A DNA stretch of 64,000 bases from Acanthopleura granulata. Taxonomy: Eukaryota; Mollusca; Polyplacophora; Chitonida; Chitonidae. A program made the translations under genes and the position numbers. The stretch lies in contig JABBOT010000015.1 of the NCBI GenBank assembly GCA_016165875.1, positions 173,394 through 237,393 on the forward strand, read 5' to 3'. The notes beneath the pieces are model-generated. The model was not told where the DNA came from, did no database searches, and saw only the letters and a list, made by a program, of their open reading frames with translations. Shown in pieces: positions 36,060 to 44,519 of the stretch. Numbering within the stretch: the stretch's first letter is position 1; the number at the start of each line of letters is the position of its first letter.

Positions 36060-36440
36060 CTGAGATACATCGACGACATGGTGATTAATCTAGCTGACAT
36101 GAATCAATTTGTCAGCCTGTTAAGCCACATTTGCTATACATTTGATATCGACACCATTTGTACTAAAATGGTACACCATATAGAAACAGATTTTATTCGC
36201 TCGAAAAGAAAATCATTGCCTCTTTCCCTCGCGACTAGAATCTGATTATAGCTTCTCTTTGCACGAATCCGTCCTAATTTTTTAATATATTTTATATTCT
36301 TTCTCAGATTTTTGGTGGTCTGTGATATTTGTCATTTTTGGAAACTGGTCTTGCGATTACTGACCCAGTACGCTCATCTTCGTTGACTGCTGGTATACGA
36401 ATGTCGTTGTCGACACCTGGAAACAGACCCAAGTTATGCC
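36060..36440 (-). repeat. Dispersed repeat X, copy 3
   Basis: Inverted relative to copies 1 and 2 ('aattaggacggattcgtgc' when read on the minus strand; 'tggtgtaccattttagtac'). It sits at the distal edge of unit D, mirroring copy 2 at the edge of unit A. Confidence 0.75.
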
Positions 36441-36880
36441 CGCACTGAGACTAAGATTATTCCATGTAAGCTATGAAAAAATGAAGAAACATCGCTTCAG
36501 CTATCGTGAGCTATAGTTTCTGACCTACAAAAGGACAGTAAGAACAAAACAGTTTCGGTTTCTGTCAATCAGCTTGATAAGAGGCCACACTGTGGCACGT
36601 GGACACTCAAACTAAGCTTAGAACAATGCCACACAAATACTTGCAACTCTTGCAATAAGTAAGCATCTAAAATATTACATACTTTAAAAAGAGGAAATTC
36701 TCCACACTTAATCATATTGCACATACTGTGTGTCGCTGGATCAGATGCTTTGTGTTACCAGATGTCAAGAGTTTTAATACTAATGATTGATTTTCCTTTT
36801 GAATTGTTTCAAACAATTCTTTCATAAATCATTTAAACCAGTGTACATATTTGCTTCTGAAGAGAAATCCTTCGATTGGG
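36441..36880 (+). repeat. Upstream flank of bHLH unit D
   Basis: Recognisable as the inverted counterpart of 16900-17340. Example: 'acagtgtgtcgctggatc'-type sequence near 36730 versus the complement near 17050. Confidence 0.5.
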
Positions 36881-36889
36881 ACCAACTAG

Positions 36890-37100
36890 TTACCGGTAAT
36901 CTGACCAATGAGCGGGTGATTATGGGTCACTGTGATAAGGTCTAGACAGATAATTAGGTTAATCCCTGTTTATCCTCATTGTAAATCCGCGAACCAACCT
37001 GAACGTGCAGACATCTTCCTCATCCCGCACAGTGTACTGACTGATCACATTACACTGAGATTATCAAAACTTCTGACAACTTGCTTAACCTAACATTTTC
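36890..37100 (+). promoter_or_regulatory. Distal module of gene D
   Basis: GTCTAGAC at 36940-36947 in 'aaggtctagacagataatta', then 'tatcctcattgtaaatccgc'. The DR1-like site is degraded to 'gcgaaccaacctgaacg' near 36989. Then 'gtgtactgactgatcacatt', as in other units. Confidence 0.6.
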
Positions 37101-37340
37101 ATCTGTAATCCCATTTGTTCTTTTCATGTTGATAACTGTAGATTGGTAATCATTCGAGCCTGGCTACCCGGCTGTTTCGTGGCATTCACCCGCACCATTT
37201 TAAAGTCTGACCTTCACTACTTAAATGTTACTTTTAATCTCCCGTTTTGAAACACTTTAATGACATCCACACAGTCAAAATCACACGGTTAAGTCTTGAG
37301 TATGATGACTCCAGCAGTTTAATAAATATAGTCTAATGAA

Positions 37341-37348
37341 GTCTAGAC
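37341..37348 (+). promoter_or_regulatory. Upstream GTCTAGAC of gene D
   Basis: Perfect palindrome 132 bp before the start-site copy and 108 bp before the TATA box. The relic promoter at 39034 keeps the same 108-bp distance. Confidence 0.78.
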
Positions 37349-37448
37349 AAAATGTCATCTTAGCATTGTCTACCAATTCTCTTGATTGTTCAAGCTTGAC
37401 CTCGGCGTGGTGATCTCTTGATCGTTTCCACATCTAGGCTGTCTCTGG

Positions 37449-37480
37449 TATATATATCGGTCTGGACAGGTAGTCTAGAC
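37449..37480 (+). promoter_or_regulatory. Core promoter of bHLH gene D: TATA plus GTCTAGAC
   Basis: TATATATA at 37449-37456, GTCTAGAC at 37473-37480, ATG at 37538. The predicted start of transcription falls within the palindrome. Confidence 0.82.
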
Positions 37481-37537
37481 ATTCCGTCTCGAGCTGTCCT
37501 TGTCTGTCAGATCCATCCCTTAGCAAAACTGACCATC

Positions 37538-38428
37538 ATGGAAGACAGGGCTCAAAACACAACCTCTAACTTTCTCTTTTTCTCTCCGCCATCCGGAAGT
37601 GACGACTCTGTTCTCACGACCAAACAGAGAAAATGGCCAAAACGAAAAAGGCGACATATTCCCCACTCTGAACGACCTTATGAGTTTGTAAAACGTCGTA
37701 ACTTGAGGGAAAAACGACGGGTTGAAAATCTTAACTCTGCCTTGGAAACCTTACGACGGTGTATTCCTAGTACACAATCCAGTCCGAAGGAGTCCAAAAT
37801 AAACATATTGAGAGAGGCCACAGAATACATAGCTTATCTAAACCAGATTCTGTGTGGGGAAAATCCAAGCGCTGTTGTCATCGATGATTTTGCCTGTCTG
37901 CTTAACCCCAATGACAGCTGTAGAGATATTCCCCAGAGGGAAAACGTCCGAGTCTGTTCAAATAGTGCTTTTCTTATTCCATGTCAGTCAGAATCATTTC
38001 CGCTTTTCACATCCCTTAGCCAGGTGAGTGATGCGAAAGTATATTTTCTGTCATCATTTCAAAAATTATTTAGTTTCATAAACAGTACAAAAATAATAAC
38101 GTCTGACATAAATATAATGAACTTATTGATTGCTGTGATATTTTTTTCATAAATATTATAGATTTCATGGCAGTCACAGAAGTAATAATTTTTTTTTGAT
38201 TCCATGACATGTGTATAAGAGGAAGTTACAGATATTTATTTTTCTGTCCTTGTATGTTTCCAGGATGTTTGGGCGGACGGGACAGTGTTCAGTGGTGAGG
38301 GACTGCGTGTGGAGACCAGGTCACAAGGAGTAATAAATACAGCTCTTATCCAAGACAGTCGTGTTGACGTTTGCACAGCGTCAATAAACACCCCACTGTG
38401 GGAACCCAGCTGTTTTTGTGAAGCATGA
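37538..38428 (+). CDS. bHLH transcription factor, copy D (two exons)
   Basis: Predicted 216-residue nuclear factor. Exon 1 is 37538-38023 (162 codons), donor CAG|GTGAGT. Exon 2 is 38264-38428 (54 codons plus TGA) after a TTTCCAG acceptor; phase 0. The N-terminal serine-rich stretch is followed by a basic patch (WPKRKRRHIPHSERP). The basic region FVKRRNLREKRRVENLN (about 50-66) has Asn55, Glu58 and Arg60/61. Helix 1 runs to CIP77, the loop is short, and helix 2 (KESKINILREATEYIAYLNQIL) ends at 105. Exon 2 encodes DVWADGTVFSGEG at its start and WEPSCFCEA at its end. The start is the ATG shared by all copies; the open frame extends upstream but there crosses the TATA box. Orientation is opposite to copies B and C. 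The family within bHLH is unresolved. Confidence 0.93.
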
Positions 38429-38545
38429 CAAATTTTATTCAACTATGTCAACAGCAGGAGCGTTTACTAAAAACAAGACAGACTGCTTATCTTCTTTTTT
38501 CTGTTACTGATCTCACGCTATTATTGTGCACTGCATGCAAAATCT

Positions 38546-38551
38546 AATAAA
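38546..38551 (+). terminator. Polyadenylation signal of bHLH gene D
   Basis: AATAAA 118 nt after the stop, in the conserved 'taataaaatccatta' context. Confidence 0.75.
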
Positions 38552-38629
38552 ATCCATTAACTTTAAAGGAAGCATTTTAGGCATTTCGTTTCATAATATA
38601 TCTTTGCATGTCTGCACAGCTGCAAAGGA

Positions 38630-38860
38630 GCTTGATGTTACCAGGCTTCTTCATGTATATAGATGTAGGATTATACGAACTAGCCGAGTGGCTTGTTCAA
38701 GGATTTTTGCGCTAGTAAGTAGAAATAGCTACAAAGTCAGAAGAGCTGGTTTCGATTATTGTTGATGGCCAGCTACAAATCACAAAAGGTTATTATGGGG
38801 CCAGCTTACGAATAATTATACGATTAAAAGATCTAGTTTGTTGAAACTAGAAGACGATAG
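38630..38860 (+). repeat. Duplicated block Z, copy 3 (partial)
   Basis: 'ttaccaggcttcttcatgta', 'gagtggcttgttcaaggatt' and 'attgttgatggccagctaca' match 32780-32970 and 34290-34450. Its position right after the gene D 3' UTR shows block Z belongs downstream of bHLH genes. Confidence 0.72.
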
Positions 38861-39033
38861 TTTGTGATGAATGAAACTCTTCCGGTTTCTGTTAGTCAAC
38901 TCGATAAGATATGACACTGTGACGTGGACGCTCACACTAAGCTTAGAATAATAAGACGCAGATATCGCACTTCCTGTAATAATTAAGTTTCTAAAATACT
39001 TCAAACTTAATAATGAAGAAATATTCTACTGGA

Positions 39034-39165
39034 GTCTAGACAAAATGTCACCTTCCCATTGTCTGTTATTGTCTTGGTCGTTCAAGTTTTGACCTCGACG
39101 TGGTGACCTCTTGTTTGCCTCCATAGCGAGACTGTCTCCGGTATATATATCAGTTTGTACTGTCA
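39034..39165 (+). promoter_or_regulatory. Orphan bHLH-type promoter
   Basis: GTCTAGAC at 39034-39041 and TATATATA starting at 39142, 108 bp apart as in gene D, with 'gacctcttg' and 'gactgtctccggtatatata' shared. The start-site palindrome is lost and no coding sequence follows. Confidence 0.75.
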
Positions 39166-39584
39166 ACAATCTGCTTTATTTACCATTTTTATTATCTGTT
39201 ATGGTTCATTCCATATGCACTCAATAAAGAGTATGCTCCTTAGTACATGTACATGCCGCCGTATAAGTGAAACCACATGACTAATCACATAAATAAATAA
39301 TACGTGTAAAACGCGAAAAGCTGGTTACCAGGTTTGTTATTTAGAAATTTACTGGATTAGAAAATATAGTTATTAGGGCCTGCTGGTTTAACCCACAGCA
39401 AAGAACTCATTGATTAAGCAAATTAAAGGAGTAAATAACCTGACTTTATTGACTGGAAAAGAGTGACTGCTCACAAGTAGTACGTAAATTTTATGCAAGA
39501 GTCAAGGAATATTACAGTTGTGGTTCGGACAAACATGTTACAGATGTTCTGGTGTAGCGTGATTTGATCTCAACTTCCTTTGCC

Positions 39585-39640
39585 AACCTCTGACCTTTGA
39601 CCCCTGTATCCTTTGTCAGGCCCTGACCTTTGACACTCAC
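39585..39640 (+). promoter_or_regulatory. Two DR1-like motifs
   Basis: 'tgacctttgacccc' at 39591-39604 and 'tgacctttgacac' at 39624-39636. They may be the remains of another distal module ('gtgtactgagttattacaga' follows, as in other units). Function is inferred from motif resemblance only. Confidence 0.4.
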
Positions 39641-39880
39641 ACCTCTAGAGTGTACTGAGTTATTACAGAAATGTTCACACCTCTACATCACTCCTTCATC
39701 TGTTGTCAATCCTCTAATATAACTTCCTTCTCGTAATTCTAAAGCATTTTACTGCGGCAAGACGCACTTTCATGTTACCTTTTTCCACTGTCTTAGAACA
39801 TAAAACCGCTTGAGATTTTCGTCTTACTATGCGATCGAGACGTGCTCGTTGTCCGTAGTATGAGAGGTCATTCTATTATG

Positions 39881-40125
39881 AGATTGAGGCTCGGAGCCTC
39901 AATACATAATACGAAACTGTTCCTCCTTTATATGCAGTGAGGTTCGGAGCCTCACTAGATAATACGTAAGGGATTGTGCGTTATGTGTAATGAGGCATGT
40001 TATGGGGTGTTCTGGAAGAAAGAGTTGGGAATCACCTGTAGTGGGTGTGGTTTACGAAAAAAACAAGAACAAAAACAATGGAGGAGTCCTCTCCTGTGGT
40101 GTCTGTGTGGAGGTTGTGGAAAGTT
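39881..40125 (+). repeat. Outer inverted repeat, left arm
   Basis: Pairs with 42028-42265 over about 240 bp, roughly three quarters identical and gap-free in its first 100 bp. It starts with a 17-nt perfect hairpin palindrome (39885-39901, 'tgaggctcggagcctca') and has a second one at 39938-39956. Shared internal words include 'gtaaggga', 'tgtgcgtt' and 'cctgtagtgggtg'. It may be a terminal inverted repeat or a duplicated divergent promoter of the viral element; no target-site duplication was seen. Confidence 0.8.
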
Positions 40126-40149
40126 CTGAGCCTGAGCCAGGGTTGAAAC

Positions 40150-40320
40150 TGTGAATGAACGGGATGCATGGAGGAGCGTGTGTGAGCTTGGGTTTGTCAT
40201 GCGACGCCATGGTGTGTGACGTCATGCGTGGGGGGAAACCTGGGAGTAGGTCGTCGGGCTGGCTGACTCTCAATCTATATGCATACTCACATACATTCAC
40301 ACTCATACACAATGGACAAT
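40150..40320 (+). repeat. Inner inverted repeat, left arm
   Basis: Pairs with 40970-41120. Includes 'catggtgtgtgacgtcatgc', 'gaaacctgggagtagg' and 'atatgcatactcac'. It brackets the ORF at 40500-40919. A third partial copy of the CRE-like word ('cacggtgtgtgatgtcatga') occurs at about 42769. Confidence 0.82.
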
Positions 40321-40337
40321 CTCGCCAGCAGTACCAG

Positions 40338-40420
40338 CCAATCACAGAGCAGATAATTCCCACAGCATCGCAGCAAAAGCGACTTTCACAAAGGGTCTCG
40401 CTCAGCATTTTCTAAAATAG
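40338..40420 (+). promoter_or_regulatory. CCAAT and TATA-like box of helical ORF 1
   Basis: CCAAT at 40338-40342 and a weak 'ctaaaatag' at 40412-40420. The spacing matches the CCAAT/TATA pairs of ORFs 2 and 3. Confidence 0.5.
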
Positions 40421-40499
40421 CGGAATCCTCCCGATTTCCATTAAAGACCCACGTAAAGCATTCACAAATCACTCTTCCACTGACATTCTCCAGAAAAAC

Positions 40500-40919
40500 A
40501 TGGATCCATTAATCAAGCATGCCACTGAGTAGAGAGGCTGTGCCGGAATAGCAGTGTTAACGGGACACCGTGATCATGACGCGGGACCGCTATTCCGGCA
40601 CGTCATACGAAAGCGGGTAGAAGAGCTGCAGAAAACGTACGAGCAGATCTGTCGGGAATATGGTGATGCTGTGTTATGTCAGCCGGATGGCCCGGATAGT
40701 GATTACATGCTAAGAAGAAGAATTGAGGAGAGGGATGAGACCTGGGGTCAAGCCACTGAAGAGCATCTACTTTCCCCAAAGTTTCAAGCCACGCCCCTGC
40801 AGACCTGGTTAAAAAGGACACCAATATCACCCTCTTCAACAGTCCTTTTTAGGACTAGCACTTTGCAAAGGTGCTTTTCAGGACCAACCAGGTCACCCGA
40901 AAGTACCCTTTCAATCTGA
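40500..40919 (+). pseudogene. Helical ORF family member 1 (start broken)
   Basis: Unrecognised family. An ATG at 40500 is followed in frame by a TAG at 40530; the frame then stays open from 40533 to 40919. The readable core (RKRVEELQKTYEQICREYGD) is predicted to be a charged alpha helix with the pattern Tyr-Glu, then Tyr six residues later, then Ala. The same pattern is found in ORFs at 43222 and 44520. Another charged segment (LRRRIEERDETW) follows. No signal peptide, membrane segment or zinc site. It lies inside the inner inverted repeat, next to the viral element, and is probably an accessory gene of it. The early stop could instead mean that another start or a splice is used. Confidence 0.55.
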
Positions 40920-40969
40920 GCAAAATGTGTCCCTGTATTGTATAAAATGTGTGTATTTTATTTTTTCTG

Positions 40970-41120
40970 TTATTGTCCATTGTGTATGAGTGTGAATGTA
41001 AGTGAGTATGCATATAGGCTGAGAGTTAGTCAGCCGACGGCCTACTCCCAGGTTTCCCAACACGCATGACATCACACACCATGACGTCGCGCGACAAGCG
41101 CAAGCTCAGACATGTCCCTC
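40970..41120 (-). repeat. Inner inverted repeat, right arm
   Basis: Complement of 40150-40320; see there. Flanks ORF 1 downstream. Confidence 0.82.
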
Positions 41121-41340
41121 TATTCACCCCTTTCATACAGTCACTCACACACACGCTTGAGAATGTTTTACGCTCTGCTCTCCGCTCAATCAAGCCCTTT
41201 TACTTATAACGTACTATAACAGTACATACAAAGAACACTCCCTTACTTATCATGTACTATAAAATACCACGCCTCCTCCTCACCTACACGACATATTGTG
41301 AGTGTATACTATATAATAATAATGACAGGATATTCAAATG

Positions 41341-41538
41341 TTACCCTGTGTTCGTGTTAAAAATTAAAAAATAAATACCTTTCCCGTGCTGCGTCCGACG
41401 ATGCTGTTTCGTGTTTGACATACGGCTGAACTGCCGATCACAGTCTTGACAAGTAAACAAAGGTCTCCCCGACTGGTGAACTTCACGCTTGCGCAGATTT
41501 AGGCCTTGACGCTGCCCAAACACATCCCCAACAGACAT
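41341..41538 (-). CDS. C2H2 zinc-finger exon 1 (minus)
   Basis: The ATG is at 41538. One complete C2H2 finger (CQDCDRQFSRMSNTKQHRRTQH) is preceded by a half finger ending LNLRKREVHQ. The frame reaches a stop at 41341, but a possible donor AAG|GTATTT just after the finger (41379/41378) suggests that this is a first exon. Zinc-finger exons of this kind are known in front of polymerases and regulators of Polinton-like elements (family knowledge). No downstream exon could be identified on this strand. Paralogous to 42424-42630. Promoter region disrupted by the SINE at 41590-41872. Confidence 0.6.
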   Translation of the reverse strand: MSVGDVFGQRQGLNLRKREVHQSGRPLFTCQDCDRQFSRMSNTKQHRRTQHGKGIYFLIFNTNTG

Positions 41539-41589
41539 CACATAGGAATCCCATGCTAGTCTTGTACCTATGGCTAACTATCTGTGTAT

Positions 41590-41872
41590 CATCAGTATAA
41601 CCCAACTCTAGAGCGCTAGCGCAGAGCAGTGACCTAGTAGCCTCCCACCAATGCGTTCGTTGTGAGTTCAAGTCCAGCTCATGCTGGCTTCCTCTCCGGC
41701 CATAAGTGGGAAGGTTTGCCAGCAACCTGCGGATGGTCGTGGGTTTCCCCCGGGCACTGCCCGGTTTCCTCCCATCATAATGCTGGCCGTCGTCGTATAA
41801 GTGAAATATTTTGAGTACGGCGTGAAAGAGCAACAAATAAATAAATAAATAAACAAATAAATAAATAAATAA
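41590..41872 (+). repeat. SINE-like element (family 1), complete
   Basis: Head 'ctctagagcgctagcgcaga', B-box-like 'gttgtgagttcaagtccagc', body 'aacctgcggatggtcgtggg' and 'gccgtcgtcgtataagtgaa', tail of AAAT/AAAC units to 41872. The best full-length copy in the window. Confidence 0.9.
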
Positions 41873-42027
41873 AACTCCAACTCTTCCAACGCGTGTATGC
41901 TTGACTTGACGGCAAACATACAAATGACCCATCAACCACACACGCATAGACGGTTATATACCTATATCGAATATTCTAGAACGTTCCCCATAACCATACA
42001 TTCATGTGCGACTTTTTATTCTCTCCA

Positions 42028-42265
42028 CCGACCAACAGCCATTTTCCAGAACTTTCCACAAATTCCACACACACACACCACAGCAGGGGATTTCCCACCC
42101 ACTACAGGGCATTCCAAATTCTCAAATCCAGAACAATACCATACCACGCTTCATTACATAAAACGCACAGTCCCTTACTTATTGTCTACTGAGGCTCTGA
42201 ATCTCACTACATACAAAGAAGGAACCCTTCCTTATTATGTACTGAGGCTCCGGGCCTCAATCCCG
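42028..42265 (-). repeat. Outer inverted repeat, right arm
   Basis: Complement of 39881-40125, ending in the hairpin 'tgaggctccgggcctca' (42243-42259). It lies about 160 bp upstream of the zinc-finger exon at 42424. Confidence 0.8.
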
Positions 42266-42274
42266 TAAGAAAAT

Positions 42275-42345
42275 GAGACGATATCTCTAGTGAAATATTC
42301 TTGACTACGGCGTAAAACACGAATCCAATAAATAAATAAATATAA
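42275..42345 (+). repeat. SINE-like element (family 1), tail fragment
   Basis: 'gtgaaatattcttgactacg', 'gcgtaaaacacgaatcc' and an AAAT tail only. Inserted immediately next to the outer inverted repeat. Confidence 0.8.
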
Positions 42346-42423
42346 AAGGCTTGGCTGGTCGTCATTTTTTGTATGTTTCCGGGAGCATCCACACGTTGCG
42401 CTGGATGAGACGGAAGAAGTTGA

Positions 42424-42630
42424 ATGATGGCATTTACCTGCGATTTCTCATTGCGTGTGTACATGCAGCTTAAAACCCTAAATCTTCACAAGCGGGAAGT
42501 TCATCGGTTGAGCGGATCTACGTATAGTTGTAAGGACTGTGCTAAGCAATTTACCCGTATATCAAATCTGAAAGGACATCATCGTCGGATGCGGCATGGA
42601 GAGGCAGGTTATATGGATGGAGACATAACA
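42424..42630 (+). CDS. C2H2 zinc-finger exon 2 (plus)
   Basis: ATG ATG at 42424. Residues 2-6 (MAFTC) start a first finger that lacks its second Cys, ending LNLHKREVH. A complete finger, CKDCAKQFTRISNLKGHHRRMRH, follows. The exon ends after 69 codons at a strong donor, ACA|GTAAGT (42630/42631), phase 0. The element's DNA polymerase lies 2.5 kb downstream on the same strand. In related elements zinc-finger exons can be spliced to the polymerase; this is possible here but unproven. It is the paralogue of 41341-41538 and the two are divergently arranged. Confidence 0.65.
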
Positions 42631-42859
42631 GTAAGTATACTTTTTATACTGTTGTGAGCACACATTAACAGCATAGTATGTAGAGTTATTTTTTATATGA
42701 TAAGTTAAGGAGATTTTTTTAAAAGGAGTGAACGGTAGAAGCTGATCTTTGTTTGGTTATGTGACATCACGGTGTGTGATGTCATGACAATCACAGACAT
42801 ATAAATAACGAAACACGATACATAACAAAATAACAATACATAACATAAAGACAATACAT

Positions 42860-43125
42860 AAAGACATATATCCATCGGTGTAGGTTTCAGGTAGCTGGCG
42901 TTGCCTGTTGCACAATATAGTTTATCTATGAAACCCAGAGTTATAATACAAAATGTGGATACACAGAGATAAACCACAGTGTACGAGACATATATCCATC
43001 CATCGGTGTAGGTTTCCGGTAGCTGACATTGTCCATTGCACAATATAGACAAACCTAGCCATTCAGCAGTTAAAATACAAAACGCAGAATGGACTATGGA
43101 ATCAATAGCGTACGAGACAGTGGGA
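42860..43125 (+). repeat. Direct tandem duplication, about 135 bp
   Basis: Two copies, each with 'catatatccatc', 'ggtgtaggttt' and 'gcacaatata', then 'gtacgagac'. Non-coding. Confidence 0.8.
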
Positions 43126-43221
43126 TGAACTTTTCCTGCTTGATCCATCTGGAGTGTTGACATGATCCCCGGAATACACACAAAAAAGACAAATGACAAT
43201 ACAAAATAAAAAAATAAAAAC

Positions 43222-43722
43222 TCATACATACAAACATACAAAAATAGTGCTCAGATATCGAACCTCTTTCGACCGAGTGGGGGATATTTGTTTTCGTTTT
43301 CTTCTTTCTTCAGAAGAGCCGTTGGGCGTTTTTTTTGTTTTTTTTTTGTGGTTGATAGTTTCCTTTTTTTTTGTTGTGTGTTGTTGTTTTTTTTTTTGTT
43401 TTCGTTTTCTTCTTTCTTTGTCTTGTTCTTGCCAGAGTTTACATCTGGAGTTTAAATGTCTCGCATGGGTTCTTTCCATGATGTTGGGCAGTTCGTTGAC
43501 TTCCTCCACGTGTAATGTGGCTAGTCTTCCATACTCTAGTTCGTCACCGCTGAGTATCTCTGGGTCCATGGCTTCCCGGTATTGTGAGTAGGCATTTTCG
43601 TAGTCAGTCCAAATGGATTCGATCTGTTTGTTCATTAGGAAGCTCCATAACGGCAGCCCATATGTTTCAGGGTCGCCTGTACGCCCCACTAGTGTCGGGG
43701 CATCTTCGAATCAAATTATCAT
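43222..43722 (-). pseudogene. Helical ORF family member 2
   Basis: Unrecognised family. An ATG at 43722 is followed after three codons by an in-frame TGA; the frame is then open from about 43710 to 43222. The core NKQIESIWTDYENAYSQYRE has the same Tyr-Glu/Tyr/Ala spacing as ORFs 1 and 3. Further acidic helix and a very basic, Lys/Thr-rich tail (EERRKRKQ and KKKETINHKK) follow; low-complexity A-runs lie in this tail. TATAAAAGG at 43819-43827 and CCAAT at 43904-43908 (complement) give a promoter with the same spacing as ORF 3. Either decayed or using a non-ATG start. Confidence 0.55.
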
Positions 43723-43818
43723 CTTGGGGGGCGAATCTGTAATCTTTCTCTCTCGTCGTGAAATCAGCTCCCTCAGAAATACAGTGGAGTGAATGTAATT
43801 CTGTTGCGAATACTCAGG

Positions 43819-43908
43819 CCTTTTATACAAATCATGCAGCTTGTCAAGTCTGGCAGTATGCAAAAAAGCGCGACCCGAAGAGTGAACAGTTTCGACGTTC
43901 CTCATTGG
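43819..43908 (-). promoter_or_regulatory. TATA and CCAAT boxes of helical ORF 2
   Basis: TATAAAAGG (complement of 43819-43827) and CCAAT (43904-43908), 77 bp apart. The region aligns with 44881-44972. Confidence 0.7.
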
Positions 43909-44519
43909 TCGACAACTGCTATACTGCCACACAGGCTTTATGTATTTTCAATCCTTGTGTTTTACGGCGTGTTATCAGCTTGTAAATAATATGTGGAAAT
44001 GAGATTAAAAAATTAATAAAATACACACGTGTGTATAGGTTAGATAGACATAGGTTTTAAGCATGTGTGTGTGAACAAAATGGGTGTGTTGTATTTATAT
44101 CATGTCAAAAAGCGTACTTATAGATACTGGCGTTTTATCAGAGGTTTCTTTTTGTACGAAAATATAACAATATTGCGTGAAATATCAGATTTTAGTTTGA
44201 AATAATTTTAAAAATTAGAAAATATAAGTCCGTAATATGCATAATTTTTTTTAGTTGAGATATAAATTTAATAATTAGAAAATACATACAGATATCCGTA
44301 ATATACATTTTTTTTCAGTGTGGATGTAAATGCAAGTGTTGTATGCAGATGAAAACCTGGTATAATTTGCCATATGTACATGTATGTATGTATGTATGTA
44401 AAATTGCTAGCAAACCGATAAACGAGGATGAATGCGAGGGGCTGAGTTTGGTGTGTTTTACATAAACGGACAAATCACAGACATTAAAAGAGACATACAT
44501 AACTAGATATATAATCTGC

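Noticed and set aside
37418..37537. 40-residue N-terminal extension of the bHLH proteins
   Set aside because: The extension would be translated from the TATA box and start region; the ATG beginning MED is conserved and correctly placed.
41483..41947. 154-codon minus-strand frame with a hydrophobic stretch
   Set aside because: Translation of the complement of a SINE and its tail; the hydrophobic part is the AAAT tail.
42705..43241. 178-codon minus-strand frame rich in hydrophobic residues
   Set aside because: Spans a tandem duplication and AT-rich DNA; the repeated peptide pieces reflect the DNA duplication and no membrane-protein family is recognised.
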